A DNA stretch of 48,896 bases from NCBI GenBank assembly GCA_016932855.1, contig JAFGCB010000045.1, forward strand, positions 1-48,896. Direction: 5' to 3'. The notes under the pieces were generated by a model, which saw nothing but the letters and a program-made list of their open reading frames with translations, ran no database searches and had not been told where the DNA came from. How positions within the stretch are numbered: position 1 is the stretch's first letter; every line of letters begins with the position of its first letter. Shown here one piece after another: positions 38,965 through 47,170 of the stretch. A program made the translations under genes and the position numbers. Source of the DNA: Candidatus Omnitrophota bacterium (GTDB taxonomy: Bacteria; Omnitrophota; Gorgyraeia; Duberdicusellales; Duberdicusellaceae).

Positions 38965-41949
38965 ATGAGCTGGAATGGCCCTTTAGAAAAAATAACCGAC
39001 TATAAATTTCGAATCCCCAAATCCTATAAACAGGGCATGCGGGTAGACGGGATAGTCTATGCTGATGAGAGGTTGCTTGAAAGCATTAAAAAAGATAAGG
39101 CTTGCGAGCAAGTAGCAAACGTTGCTTTCTTGCCCGGGATTGTTAAATATTCTTTAGCTATGCCTGATATACACTGGGGTTACGGGTTCAGTATCGGCGG
39201 CGTGGCGGCGACCGATCCTGAGGCCGGTGGGGTTATATCTCCGGGAGGGGTGGGTTTCGACATTAATTGCCTTTGCGGTAATTCTCTGATACTAAGTGAG
39301 TTAGGTTATAAGATTAAGATTAAAGATTTTGAAGGAATTTTCCCCGAACGTAAAATTTCCTGCATGGATTTTAGCAGGAATAAAGATGAAGTTACTGAAA
39401 TAGCGGGGTTTTTGAAACAAAAACCCAAAAATATTGTACTTAATCTTATAACTGAGACAGGAAGGCAGATAACCGCGACGCAGGATCACCCTTTTTATAC
39501 CCGGGATGGCATGAAGAAACTAGGTGAATTATTGCCTGGTGAAGAAGTGGCAATATACCCTTTTGAAGGAGTAGTATACGAGGAGCCCGGTTCTGAGGTA
39601 ATAGTTGATGTGCAGGATATAAAAAGGGTATTCTTAAAGTTGCGCAAGCATTCAAAAGGAAGTTCCTTGGAACAGACATTGATATATCTCAAGAATAAAA
39701 ATTTAGCATCCCTAAGATATGATTCTTTGCAATTGCCGTATCTGATTAAGTTAATGGGTTATTGTTTCGGTGATGGGTTAGTATATTTTTCCGGTGAAAA
39801 AAGACGTGGGATTTGCTGTTTTTATGGCAAAGAAGAAGATTTGCAGAAAATAAAAGAAGATTTGGAAAAAATCGGCTTCAGGTCAGGAATTTATACGCGG
39901 AAAAAACATCACAAAATAAAGACCGCTTATTCAACCGTTGAATTTGATAGGCAGGAATATTGGCTTAAAGTTTTTTCTGGCAGTTTCGCTGTACTTATGG
40001 CAGCCTTGGGTGTGCCCGTCGGAAATAAATGTCACCAGTCTTACGGGTTACCGAAATGGCTTTTTAAGGCTCCCCTTTGGCAAAAAAGGCTCTTTCTTGC
40101 CGGTTTGTTTGGCGCCGAGTTATCTTCCCCAAAGACAATGACAGGTCACGGATATAATTTCTACTGCCCGACTCTATCCATGAATAAGCTACAAAGCTAT
40201 CTGGATAACGGCAGGGATCTTCTGGAAGGCATCGCTGGCTTACTTTCTGAATTCGGTGTTTTCACTTATCCTATAAGTCAGAGAAAAGAGTACGTTAATA
40301 AAGAAGGTCTAGTTTCTTACCGGCTTCGATTAATGGTATTAAACAAAACTGATAATTTAATAAATCTTTACGGTAAAGTGGGATTTGAATATAATCACGA
40401 ACGCAAGTTTTTATCAAATCTGGCTGTTCAATATTTAAGATTAAAAAGAAGCATTACTAGATATAAGCAGGAAGTAGCTGTTTTAGCCCCGAAATTATTT
40501 AGAGAAGAAGGGTGGGCCAAAGATGAAATTTACAGTTATTTGTCGTGTCCGCATATAACCGGCAGGTTCATTGAGCGTTCGTTGTATGAACCAAGAAAGA
40601 CCGGACCACGCATGTGGACAGATTTTCCGGTTTTTAATGAGTTTGTAAAGAAAGCGACTGAAGGGCTGGATAAATCAGGCATGGTCTGGGAAGGAATAAA
40701 ATCCATATACGATATTGACTTTGATGATTGGGTTTATGATTTTACAGTTGTTAATCCTTATCACAATTTCGTAGCAAATAATTTTATTGTCTCTAACTGC
40801 GGGGTGCGTCTTTTAAAGACCCATTTGACCTTTGGCGATGTAAAAGACAAAACCTCTAAGATCGTAGATAGTTTATATAATAATGTTCCTTCAGGGGTGG
40901 GTTCAAAAGGAGATATTAAAGTTTCTTACAAAGAAGAGGAACGTTTACTTGTCCAGGGTGCCGGATGGGCCGTTAAAAAAGGGATGGGAATAGAAGAAGA
41001 TTTAGAGTGTTGTGAGGAGTCGGGAGCCATCGAAGGAGCTGATCCTGACAGCGTATCTCAGCGCGCCTTTGAGAGAGGAAAACAGCAGGCCGGGACCCTT
41101 GGCAGCGGAAATCATTTTTTAGAGGTTCAATGCATTGATGAGATCTTTGACGTCCAAATCGCTGAGCAACTCGGCTTATTTGCCGGACAAGTGACTGTAA
41201 TGATTCATTCGGGTTCGCGGGGCCTTGGTTATCAGGTCTGCGATGACAATACCAGAGAAATGGTTAAATGTCTGGATAAATACAATATAAATGTCCCTGA
41301 CCGCCAGCTTGCTTGCGCGCCCGTAGAGACAAAAGAAGCCAAAAGATATATAGGCGCAATGAGAGCAGCGGCAAATTATGCCTGGGCTAACCGGCAGGTT
41401 TTGATGCATTTAGTAAGGGAAAGTTTTGAGAAAGTATTTTCCAAAAGCTGGCAGAGTTTAGGCATGTATTTAATATATGATATTGCCCATAATATTGCCA
41501 AGTTTGAAAAGTATGTAATCGACGGTAAAGAAAAAACCTTATGCGTGCATCGTAAGGGCGCAACCCGGGCTTTCGGGCCGGGAAATCCGGTTTTGCCGCA
41601 GCGTTACCGCCAAATCGGCCAACCGGTGATTATCCCCGGCGATATGGGCAGGGCTTCTTATCTGTTGCTAGGCACCAAGAAGGCCGAAGAGGAAGCATTC
41701 GGGTCGACTTGTCACGGCGCAGGCCGGCTTAAGTCCCGGCATGAGGCTTTAAGAACAATAGATTTTAATAGTTTGATTAAAGATTTGGATTCAAGAGGTA
41801 TTCAGGTCCGGGCAACCGGGAAAAAGACGATTGTAGAAGAAGCGCCCAGTGTTTACAAGAATGTTGACGAGGTCGTAGATGTGGTTGATAAGGCTGGGCT
41901 TTCGCGGAAAATATGCAGGATGAAACCCCTGTGTGTGGTTAAAGGCTGA
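38965..41949 (+). CDS. rtcB: RNA-splicing ligase RtcB interrupted by an intein
   Basis: 994 aa: 484 aa of RtcB plus a 510 aa intein. RtcB joins 2',3'-cyclic phosphate (or 3'-phosphate) RNA ends to 5'-OH ends, using GTP and Mn2+, in RNA repair or tRNA splicing. The N-extein ends in GGVGFDIN at residue 101; the C-extein resumes with CGVRLLKTHL, where the cysteine is a metal ligand. The other ligands and active-site parts are present: GSGNHFLEV, MIHSGSRGLGYQV, YDIAHNIAKFE, the guanylylated histidine in HRKGATRAFGPG, PGDMGRASYLL and STCHGAGRL. After splicing the enzyme should be normal. Archease lies directly upstream. Confidence 0.96.
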   Translation: MSWNGPLEKITDYKFRIPKSYKQGMRVDGIVYADERLLESIKKDKACEQVANVAFLPGIVKYSLAMPDIHWGYGFSIGGVAATDPEAGGVISPGGVGFDINCLCGNSLILSELGYKIKIKDFEGIFPERKISCMDFSRNKDEVTEIAGFLKQKPKNIVLNLITETGRQITATQDHPFYTRDGMKKLGELLPGEEVAIYPFEGVVYEEPGSEVIVDVQDIKRVFLKLRKHSKGSSLEQTLIYLKNKNLASLRYDSLQLPYLIKLMGYCFGDGLVYFSGEKRRGICCFYGKEEDLQKIKEDLEKIGFRSGIYTRKKHHKIKTAYSTVEFDRQEYWLKVFSGSFAVLMAALGVPVGNKCHQSYGLPKWLFKAPLWQKRLFLAGLFGAELSSPKTMTGHGYNFYCPTLSMNKLQSYLDNGRDLLEGIAGLLSEFGVFTYPISQRKEYVNKEGLVSYRLRLMVLNKTDNLINLYGKVGFEYNHERKFLSNLAVQYLRLKRSITRYKQEVAVLAPKLFREEGWAKDEIYSYLSCPHITGRFIERSLYEPRKTGPRMWTDFPVFNEFVKKATEGLDKSGMVWEGIKSIYDIDFDDWVYDFTVVNPYHNFVANNFIVSNCGVRLLKTHLTFGDVKDKTSKIVDSLYNNVPSGVGSKGDIKVSYKEEERLLVQGAGWAVKKGMGIEEDLECCEESGAIEGADPDSVSQRAFERGKQQAGTLGSGNHFLEVQCIDEIFDVQIAEQLGLFAGQVTVMIHSGSRGLGYQVCDDNTREMVKCLDKYNINVPDRQLACAPVETKEAKRYIGAMRAAANYAWANRQVLMHLVRESFEKVFSKSWQSLGMYLIYDIAHNIAKFEKYVIDGKEKTLCVHRKGATRAFGPGNPVLPQRYRQIGQPVIIPGDMGRASYLLLGTKKAEEEAFGSTCHGAGRLKSRHEALRTIDFNSLIKDLDSRGIQVRATGKKTIVEEAPSVYKNVDEVVDVVDKAGLSRKICRMKPLCVVKG
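39268..40797 (+). mobile_element. Intein with LAGLIDADG homing endonuclease, inside RtcB
   Basis: 510 residues from C102 (CLCGNSLILSELG, block A) to N611 (FIVSN, block G, followed by the extein cysteine). Block B is ITATQDHPFYT, with T-x2-x-H. The two endonuclease motifs are LMGYCFGDGLV (catalytic D kept) and FLAGLFGAEL (E in place of the usual D). The last motif is YHNFVANNFIVSN, so serine replaces the usual penultimate histidine. Archaeal RtcB proteins carry inteins at a similar site (recalled, not checked). Autocatalytic splicing is expected, as all splice-junction residues are present except that histidine. Confidence 0.93.
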
Positions 41950-41971
41950 ATATACAGGTGATCGCATATAT

Positions 41972-42038
41972 TCGGGTGTCGGGTGTGGGGTGTCGAGAAG
42001 ATAACGACACCCGATACGCGATGCCCAATGCCCGGAAT
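41972..42038. repeat. Inverted heptamer array (CGGGTGT words)
   Basis: Left: CGGGTGT CGGGTGT GGGGTGT (41973-41993). The right half (42004-42038) is the reverse complement of CGGGCAT TGGGCAT CGCGTAT CGGGTGT. It lies downstream of rtcB and is followed by AATCTTTT, so it could also terminate transcription. Confidence 0.88.
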
Positions 42039-42064
42039 AATCTTTTAAAATAAGAGGGATAGGC

Positions 42065-42646
42065 ATGAGAGAGGAAATTACAAACAGAAACCAGTTTTTG
42101 GCTAAAAGGGATTTTTTCGCTCTTGGCGGCGCTTTTAGGATAATGACTTCGGAAGGAAAATTATTGCTTTACTCCCGTCAGAAATTATTTAAGCTAAAAG
42201 AGGATATAAGAGTATATGCTGATTTGGAGATGACAAAGGAGGTTTTACACATTCAGGCCCGGCAGATATTAGATTTTTCCGCGGCCTATGATGTTATTGA
42301 TTCCCAAAGCCGCGAAAAAATAGGAGTTGTAAGAAGAAAGGGTTTTTCATCTATAGTGCGCGATAAATGGGAAATACTTGATAGGAATGAAAATATTTTA
42401 GCCCGGGTAGAGGAAGATAGCATGCTTATGGCTTTAATAAGAAGATTTCTTTCCAACCTTATCCCTCAGACCTACCGTATTGTCAGTATGCAGGAAAAAA
42501 CCCTTGGCGTATTTAAGCAAGCTTTTAATATTTTTATACATAAATTTTCCATAGACTTTTCCATGGATAAAGACAAAGTTCTCGATAGATGCTTAGGCCT
42601 TGCGGCGGTGATTTTACTTTTAGCCATAGAGGGTAAGCAAAGTTAA
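42065..42646 (+). CDS. LURP-one/YxjI-like tubby-fold protein
   Basis: 193 aa. It resembles LURP-one-related/phospholipid scramblase-like proteins: a beta-rich chain with RNQFLAKRDFFALGGAFRI at the start, YSRQKLFKLKEDIRVYAD, and FSAAYDVIDSQSREKIGVVRRKG split near residues 75-97. The C-terminus has a short hydrophobic helix (LGLAAVILLLAI), which fits the buried central helix of the tubby fold. Function unknown. GAGGGA lies just upstream of the ATG. It precedes serS by 9 bases, suggesting one transcript. Confidence 0.65.
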   Translation: MREEITNRNQFLAKRDFFALGGAFRIMTSEGKLLLYSRQKLFKLKEDIRVYADLEMTKEVLHIQARQILDFSAAYDVIDSQSREKIGVVRRKGFSSIVRDKWEILDRNENILARVEEDSMLMALIRRFLSNLIPQTYRIVSMQEKTLGVFKQAFNIFIHKFSIDFSMDKDKVLDRCLGLAAVILLLAIEGKQS

Positions 42647-42655
42647 GGAGAGGTT

Positions 42656-43930
42656 ATGCTTGATATTAAGTTCATAAGGGATAACGTGGATAAGGTTAGG
42701 AAATCTTTGCAGGATAGAGGAGCGGGTTTTGATCTGGATAGCTTTCTTTCTTTGGATGAGAAGCGCCGGGGCATTATTCAGGAGCTGGACCGGCTTAGGT
42801 CCGAGCAGAATAAGATTAATGACGAAATATCAATCTTGCTTAAGAACAAGCAGAACCCGGAGGAGAAGATAAGACAGACTAAAGTTTTATCTTTAAATAC
42901 TGGCGAGCTTGAGGAGGCATTTAAGGAAATAAAGCTTATCTTTGATGAGCAGTTGCTTAATATTCCTAATATCCCTCATGTTTCGATTCCCCGCGGGGAC
43001 GCCTCTTGCAATTCAATAGTCCGCGGTTGGGGGAAGCCGAAAAAAATTGATTTCAAGCCTTTAAGCCACATTGAGCTTTCGGAAAACCTCGACGTTATTG
43101 ATTTTAAGCGGGCTTCGAAAATAACCGGTTCGAACTTTATTTTATTTAAAGGTAAAGGCGCGCTTTTGGAAAGAGCGCTTTTAAATTTTATGCTTGATTT
43201 GCATACTCAGAAACACGGTTATATTGAAGTCTTTCCGCCTTTTTTGGTTAACCGGGCTTCCATGACCGGCACAGGGCAGTTGCCTAAGCTTGAAGAAGAT
43301 ATGTATCGTTTAAAAGACGATGATTTATTTCTTATACCCACGGCCGAAGTCCCGGTTACCAATATATACCGGGATGATGTGCTTGAAGAAGATAGCCTCC
43401 CGGTGTATCACACGGCCTATACAGCCTGTTTTAGAAGAGAAGCCGGATCTTACGGAAAAGATACCAGGGGTCTTATGCGGGTGCATCAATTTGATAAAGT
43501 TGAACTTGTTAAATTCGTAAATCCCCGGGATTCTTACGATGAACTGGAAAGGCTTGTAGCTGATGCCGAGGAAGTTTTGCAGTTATTGGAGATTCCTTAC
43601 AGGGTAGTTATGTTAGCAACAGGTGACTTAAGTTTTGCTGCCTCAAAATGTTACGATTTAGAAGCTTATGCTCCGGGAATGGATAAGTGGTTGGAGGTGT
43701 CAAGCTGCAGCAATTTCGAGGATTTTCAGGCCCGGCGTTCAAACATACGATACAGAGATAAGAAAACCGGCAAAAAACGCTTTGTCCATACCTTAAACGG
43801 TTCGGGCATAGCTTTGGCAAGGACTGTTGTCGCTATAATGGAGAATAATCAGAATCCCGACGGTTCTATTACCGTTCCCGAGGTTTTAAAAAAATATATG
43901 AATGGATGCGAAGTCATTAAATCAGAGTAA
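42656..43930 (+). CDS. serS: Seryl-tRNA synthetase
   Basis: 424 aa, standard class II enzyme. The N-terminal coiled coil that contacts the tRNA long arm spans residues about 25-100. Motif 2 is FRREAGSYGKDTRGLMRVHQF; motif 3 is NGSGIALARTVVAIMENNQ. Serine-site residues lie in TAEVPVTNIY and the ELSENLDVID segment. GGAGAGG (42646-42652) is a strong ribosome binding site. Its end overlaps the next gene by 29 bases. A tRNA-Ser gene follows about 700 bases downstream. Confidence 0.97.
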   Translation: MLDIKFIRDNVDKVRKSLQDRGAGFDLDSFLSLDEKRRGIIQELDRLRSEQNKINDEISILLKNKQNPEEKIRQTKVLSLNTGELEEAFKEIKLIFDEQLLNIPNIPHVSIPRGDASCNSIVRGWGKPKKIDFKPLSHIELSENLDVIDFKRASKITGSNFILFKGKGALLERALLNFMLDLHTQKHGYIEVFPPFLVNRASMTGTGQLPKLEEDMYRLKDDDLFLIPTAEVPVTNIYRDDVLEEDSLPVYHTAYTACFRREAGSYGKDTRGLMRVHQFDKVELVKFVNPRDSYDELERLVADAEEVLQLLEIPYRVVMLATGDLSFAASKCYDLEAYAPGMDKWLEVSSCSNFEDFQARRSNIRYRDKKTGKKRFVHTLNGSGIALARTVVAIMENNQNPDGSITVPEVLKKYMNGCEVIKSE

Positions 43931-44519
43931 GACTGCTCAGGCTGTAAAATTAGTTTTCGCCGTATTAATTCTTCCTATCCTGATCGGATTCGTGCGGGGC
44001 CTGGTTGAACAAATTTCGCGGCTTGAGCCTTATTGCTGGAAATCTCTTTATTGGGGAGTTGCGGGTTATCTGCTCTTTCACATATTTTTAATAGAGCCTT
44101 TAAAATTTTACAAGCGGACCCAGAGGTTTATTCAGATAATTTTCGGTTTCTTTTTACCCCTTTTTAAAGTAGCTTATTACTTGGTTCCTTTTTGGGCTTT
44201 AGTAGTTATCGGGTCATATGCGGTTCTGGGGAAGGTTTTCAAAATTGAAGGGCTTGAGGTTTTATTCTTTTTCCTTTCGGGGTTTATTTTCACAATGCAT
44301 ATTGTAATGGTCGCTAAGCTTCTTAAGGTTGATGAATTACGCAAACTTATCGATTACCTTTTTATAATTTTCATTGTTCTTATTATCAATATCTTTTTCT
44401 TTTCCGCTAATCTGAAGCTCTATGAGCCGGGTTTTTCTGTAGCCCAGGTAGGAAAAGAAGGCCTTGATTTAGGGGTCGGTTTGGCAAAAGCTATATTTGA
44501 TCAGCTATTTGTCCCTTAA
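43902..44519 (+). CDS. Polytopic membrane protein of unknown function
   Basis: 205 aa, no family recognised. Five or six hydrophobic segments are visible (about residues 15-35, 47-62, 75-95, 98-112, 118-138 and 145-165: LVFAVLILPILIG, WGVAGYLLFHIFLI, VAYYLVPFWALVVIG, FFFLSGFIFTMHIVMV, LFIIFIVLIINIFFF). The last 35 residues are hydrophilic and likely cytoplasmic. Its start overlaps the serS end by 29 bases, so it depends on serS transcription. A downstream start is not obvious. Confidence 0.6.
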   Translation: MDAKSLNQSKTAQAVKLVFAVLILPILIGFVRGLVEQISRLEPYCWKSLYWGVAGYLLFHIFLIEPLKFYKRTQRFIQIIFGFFLPLFKVAYYLVPFWALVVIGSYAVLGKVFKIEGLEVLFFFLSGFIFTMHIVMVAKLLKVDELRKLIDYLFIIFIVLIINIFFFSANLKLYEPGFSVAQVGKEGLDLGVGLAKAIFDQLFVP

Positions 44520-44540
44520 GTTGCGCTGTTTAGCTTTTAC

Positions 44541-44569
44541 TTGAAACTTTAAGATTAGCAGTGTAAAAT
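44541..44569 (+). promoter_or_regulatory. Sigma70-type promoter for tRNA-Ser
   Basis: TTGAAA (44541-44546), 17 bases, then TAAAAT (44564-44569); each box has one mismatch. Transcription would begin near 44576, 67 bases before the tRNA. Confidence 0.5.
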
Positions 44570-44578
44570 CTCTCGAGT

Positions 44579-44603
44579 TGTCCCGAGCAGAGCGAGGGGG
44601 ACA
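44579..44603. other. Short palindrome upstream of tRNA-Ser
   Basis: TGTCCC (44579-44584) pairs with GGGACA (44598-44603) around GAGCAGAGCGAGG, a CCGAGC/GCGAGG type word seen at repeats in many genomes. It lies just past the predicted transcription start. Confidence 0.4.
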
Positions 44604-44642
44604 GAATTTAAGGAACGGTTCCTATATAACTGGCAATTCATC

Positions 44643-44736
<94 letters not shown>

Positions 44737-44913
44737 TACTTCGCCCTAGAATTTGAGTTGGGGTGCGCTTTCTACGGGCTTCGTATGGCTGCACCAAGCG
44801 TGTTCGTGTTAAATCCGACGAAGCTTACCACGCTTTCAGAAGTAGTTCCAAGAGCCTAGTCGGAAGGGCTTCGAACGAAGTTGTAGAAATTTGAAATCAA
44901 AAAAAGAAGCGTT

Positions 44914-46053
44914 ATGAACAAACCTGATATAGAAGTTTCCTTGGTGCTTCCCTGCCTTAATGAAGAGGAGGGCATAAGGGTTTGTATAGAGAAAGCAAAA
45001 AAGGTTTTTTCCGAACAAAATATAGAGGCAGAGATTGTCGTTGTTGATAATGGTTCTACGGATAAGTCGCCACAGATTGCCAGTGAATTAGGAGCAAGGG
45101 TTATTTCCCAGCCTGTCCGGGGATACGGCGCCGCCTACATAGAAGGTTTACGGCAAGCTAAAGGAAAATATATAATTATAGCTGACGCCGATGATACCTA
45201 TGACTTAGGCGAAATACCCAAGTTTCTTAAGTTTTTACGGCAGGGGTATGAATTTGTGATTGGCGACAGGTTTAAAGGAAAAATGTATGATAAGTCAATG
45301 CCCTGGGCTAATCGCTATATAGGCAATCCCATACTTTCCGGTTTATGTAGATTATTTTTTGGAGTCAGGTTTTCCGACATTCATTGCGGGATGAGAGGTT
45401 TTACTAAAGAGGCTTATCAGAAGATGAACCTGAAATGTTTAGGCATGGAATTTGCGACCGAAATGGTAATGGAAGCTTTGCAGAAGAAGTTGAGGCAGAC
45501 AGAAATACCCATAGATTATTATCCCCGTAAAGGCGACTCAAAATTAAGACGCTTGCCGGACGCCTGGCGGCATATGCGGTTTATGTTTATTTTTTGTCCC
45601 ACCTGGCTTTATTTTTCCCCCGGGTTATTTATTGCCGGCTTCGGCTTACTTGTCTTAACTCTTATTTTGCAAGGGCCGTTCTTGTTTCTCGGCCGTGAAT
45701 GGGATATACACATGATGGTTTTCGGTTCGCTTCTTAGCATATTAGGCTGGTATATCTTGAATTTAGGCGTTTATGCCAAGACTTTCGCTGCCCGTCAGGG
45801 ATATCTTCCCTATGACCCAATAATGCGTTTTCTGTCCGAGAAGTTTAAACTGGAATTAGGGATTCTTATAGGCGCGATTATTTTCGCCATTGGCTTGGGG
45901 GTAAATATCTCTATATTTCTTGAGTGGTGGCAGAAGTCTTTCGGAGCGCTTTATAGGATTAGAGAGGCTATTTTCGCCATGACCTTCATGATACTCGGTC
46001 TTCAGACGGTGTTTTCTTCCTTTTTTGTAAGCCTTCTTCTTATAAAGCGATAA
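44914..46053 (+). CDS. Family 2 glycosyltransferase with C-terminal membrane domain
   Basis: 379 aa. The N-terminal GT-A domain (residues 1-225) has SLVLPCLNEEEGI, VVVDNGSTDKS, GYGAAYIEGLRQAKG and the metal-binding IIADADDTYD, resembling dolichyl/undecaprenyl-phosphate sugar transferases such as DpgS/ArnC. A catalytic-type segment GDRFKGKMY and CGMRGFTKEAY follow. Two to four membrane helices span residues about 230-375. It probably transfers a sugar to a polyprenyl phosphate at the inner face of the cytoplasmic membrane. The sugar cannot be predicted. It is monocistronic. Confidence 0.85.
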   Translation: MNKPDIEVSLVLPCLNEEEGIRVCIEKAKKVFSEQNIEAEIVVVDNGSTDKSPQIASELGARVISQPVRGYGAAYIEGLRQAKGKYIIIADADDTYDLGEIPKFLKFLRQGYEFVIGDRFKGKMYDKSMPWANRYIGNPILSGLCRLFFGVRFSDIHCGMRGFTKEAYQKMNLKCLGMEFATEMVMEALQKKLRQTEIPIDYYPRKGDSKLRRLPDAWRHMRFMFIFCPTWLYFSPGLFIAGFGLLVLTLILQGPFLFLGREWDIHMMVFGSLLSILGWYILNLGVYAKTFAARQGYLPYDPIMRFLSEKFKLELGILIGAIIFAIGLGVNISIFLEWWQKSFGALYRIREAIFAMTFMILGLQTVFSSFFVSLLLIKR

Positions 46054-46114
46054 TCCTTATTTGTTTTTTTTGTTCGGCTGATTCCGGGATCAAACAAAAG
46101 CCTTTATTGTCAAG

Positions 46115-47065
46115 ATGTCTTTAGGTGTAAGCGTAATAATATTGATTTTGGGTTTGGTCTTATTGGTTGTCTCAGCTGATTTTCTTATAAAGATCTCAGT
46201 AAGACTTGCCTGGCTTCTGCGTCTGAGCACGCTTTTCATAGGGCTTATATTGGTTGCTTTCGGGACGTCTCTGCCTGAGGCAGCGGTAAGTATAGTGGCA
46301 GCGGTTAAAAATTCCAAAGATATTGCTTTAGGAAATGTTGTAGGAAGCAATATCGCCAATATAGGCCTTGCCGTAGGTTTGGCCGGATTATTTAATCCTC
46401 TTAAGGTCGAGAAGTCTTTGTTCCGTAGAGAAATACCGGTAATGCTTGTTTCTTGCCTTGCTCTTTATGGTTTTTGTTGGGACGGTCTAATTTGCCGTTG
46501 GGAAGGCGGGGTGTTTCTTTTAGGGTTTGCGGCATTTTGTTTTTTTTCTTTTAAGAATTCAAAAGCCCAGGAAGAATCAGAGGAATTTACCTTAAGCGGC
46601 CCCTTGTCAAAAACAGAATCAAAGCCTCTCGTTTTTCTTATATTCTGCGGGTGTCTGTTCTTTCTTGTTTTGGGGGCAGACCTTATGGTAAATTCCGGAG
46701 TAAATATTGCTAATTTTTTTGGCATAAGCCCTTGGGTTATAGCTATTACCGTTTTTGCCGTAGGAACTTCGCTTCCGGAATTAGCAGCCTCTGTAGCCGC
46801 TTCCATTAAGAAAGTTTCTTCGATAAGTATCGGCAATGTCGTCGGCAGCAACATTTTTAATATCCTGCTTGTTTTAGGCCTGGCTTCCTTGATAAGGCCT
46901 ATAGAGGTTGACAGGTCTATTTTGAATTTTGAACTTCCTTTGATGATTGCTTTTAGCGTTGTGGTTAGTTTGTTTATGATGACGCGAAATAAAGTCTCAA
47001 GATTTGAGGCAGGGGTTTTATTGTTATTTTATTGTATATTTATTGTTTTTTTGTTTATAAGATAG
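46115..47065 (+). CDS. Calcium/sodium antiporter (YrbG-type CaCA family)
   Basis: 316 aa with about ten hydrophobic segments. The two inverted family repeats are clear: GTSLPEAAVSIVAA followed by ALGNVVGSNIANIGLAVGLA, and GTSLPELAASVAAS followed by SIGNVVGSNIFNILLVLGLA. The paired glutamates in G-T-S-L-P-E bind the ions. The hydrophilic loop between halves is about 25 residues (SKAQEESEEFTLSGPLSK). It exchanges Ca2+ for Na+ across the inner membrane in this family. It is separate from its neighbours. Confidence 0.94.
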   Translation: MSLGVSVIILILGLVLLVVSADFLIKISVRLAWLLRLSTLFIGLILVAFGTSLPEAAVSIVAAVKNSKDIALGNVVGSNIANIGLAVGLAGLFNPLKVEKSLFRREIPVMLVSCLALYGFCWDGLICRWEGGVFLLGFAAFCFFSFKNSKAQEESEEFTLSGPLSKTESKPLVFLIFCGCLFFLVLGADLMVNSGVNIANFFGISPWVIAITVFAVGTSLPELAASVAASIKKVSSISIGNVVGSNIFNILLVLGLASLIRPIEVDRSILNFELPLMIAFSVVVSLFMMTRNKVSRFEAGVLLLFYCIFIVFLFIR

Positions 47066-47095
47066 TATAATCTTACGTCGGTTTTTTTTCTTAAT

Positions 47096-47151
47096 GATTC
47101 CGGAGATTATATTCCAATAATCTCTGTAATCTCTTTCTAATCGCTGTAATT
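47096..47151. repeat. Inverted repeat of GATTACAGAGATTAT words
   Basis: GATTCCGGAGATTAT (47096-47110) faces ATAATCTCTGTAATC (47117-47131) and TCTAATCGCTGTAATT. TAATCTCTGTAATC is shared exactly with the element at 24082-24188. Confidence 0.75.
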
Positions 47152-47170
47152 ATATATAAAAAATAATGAA

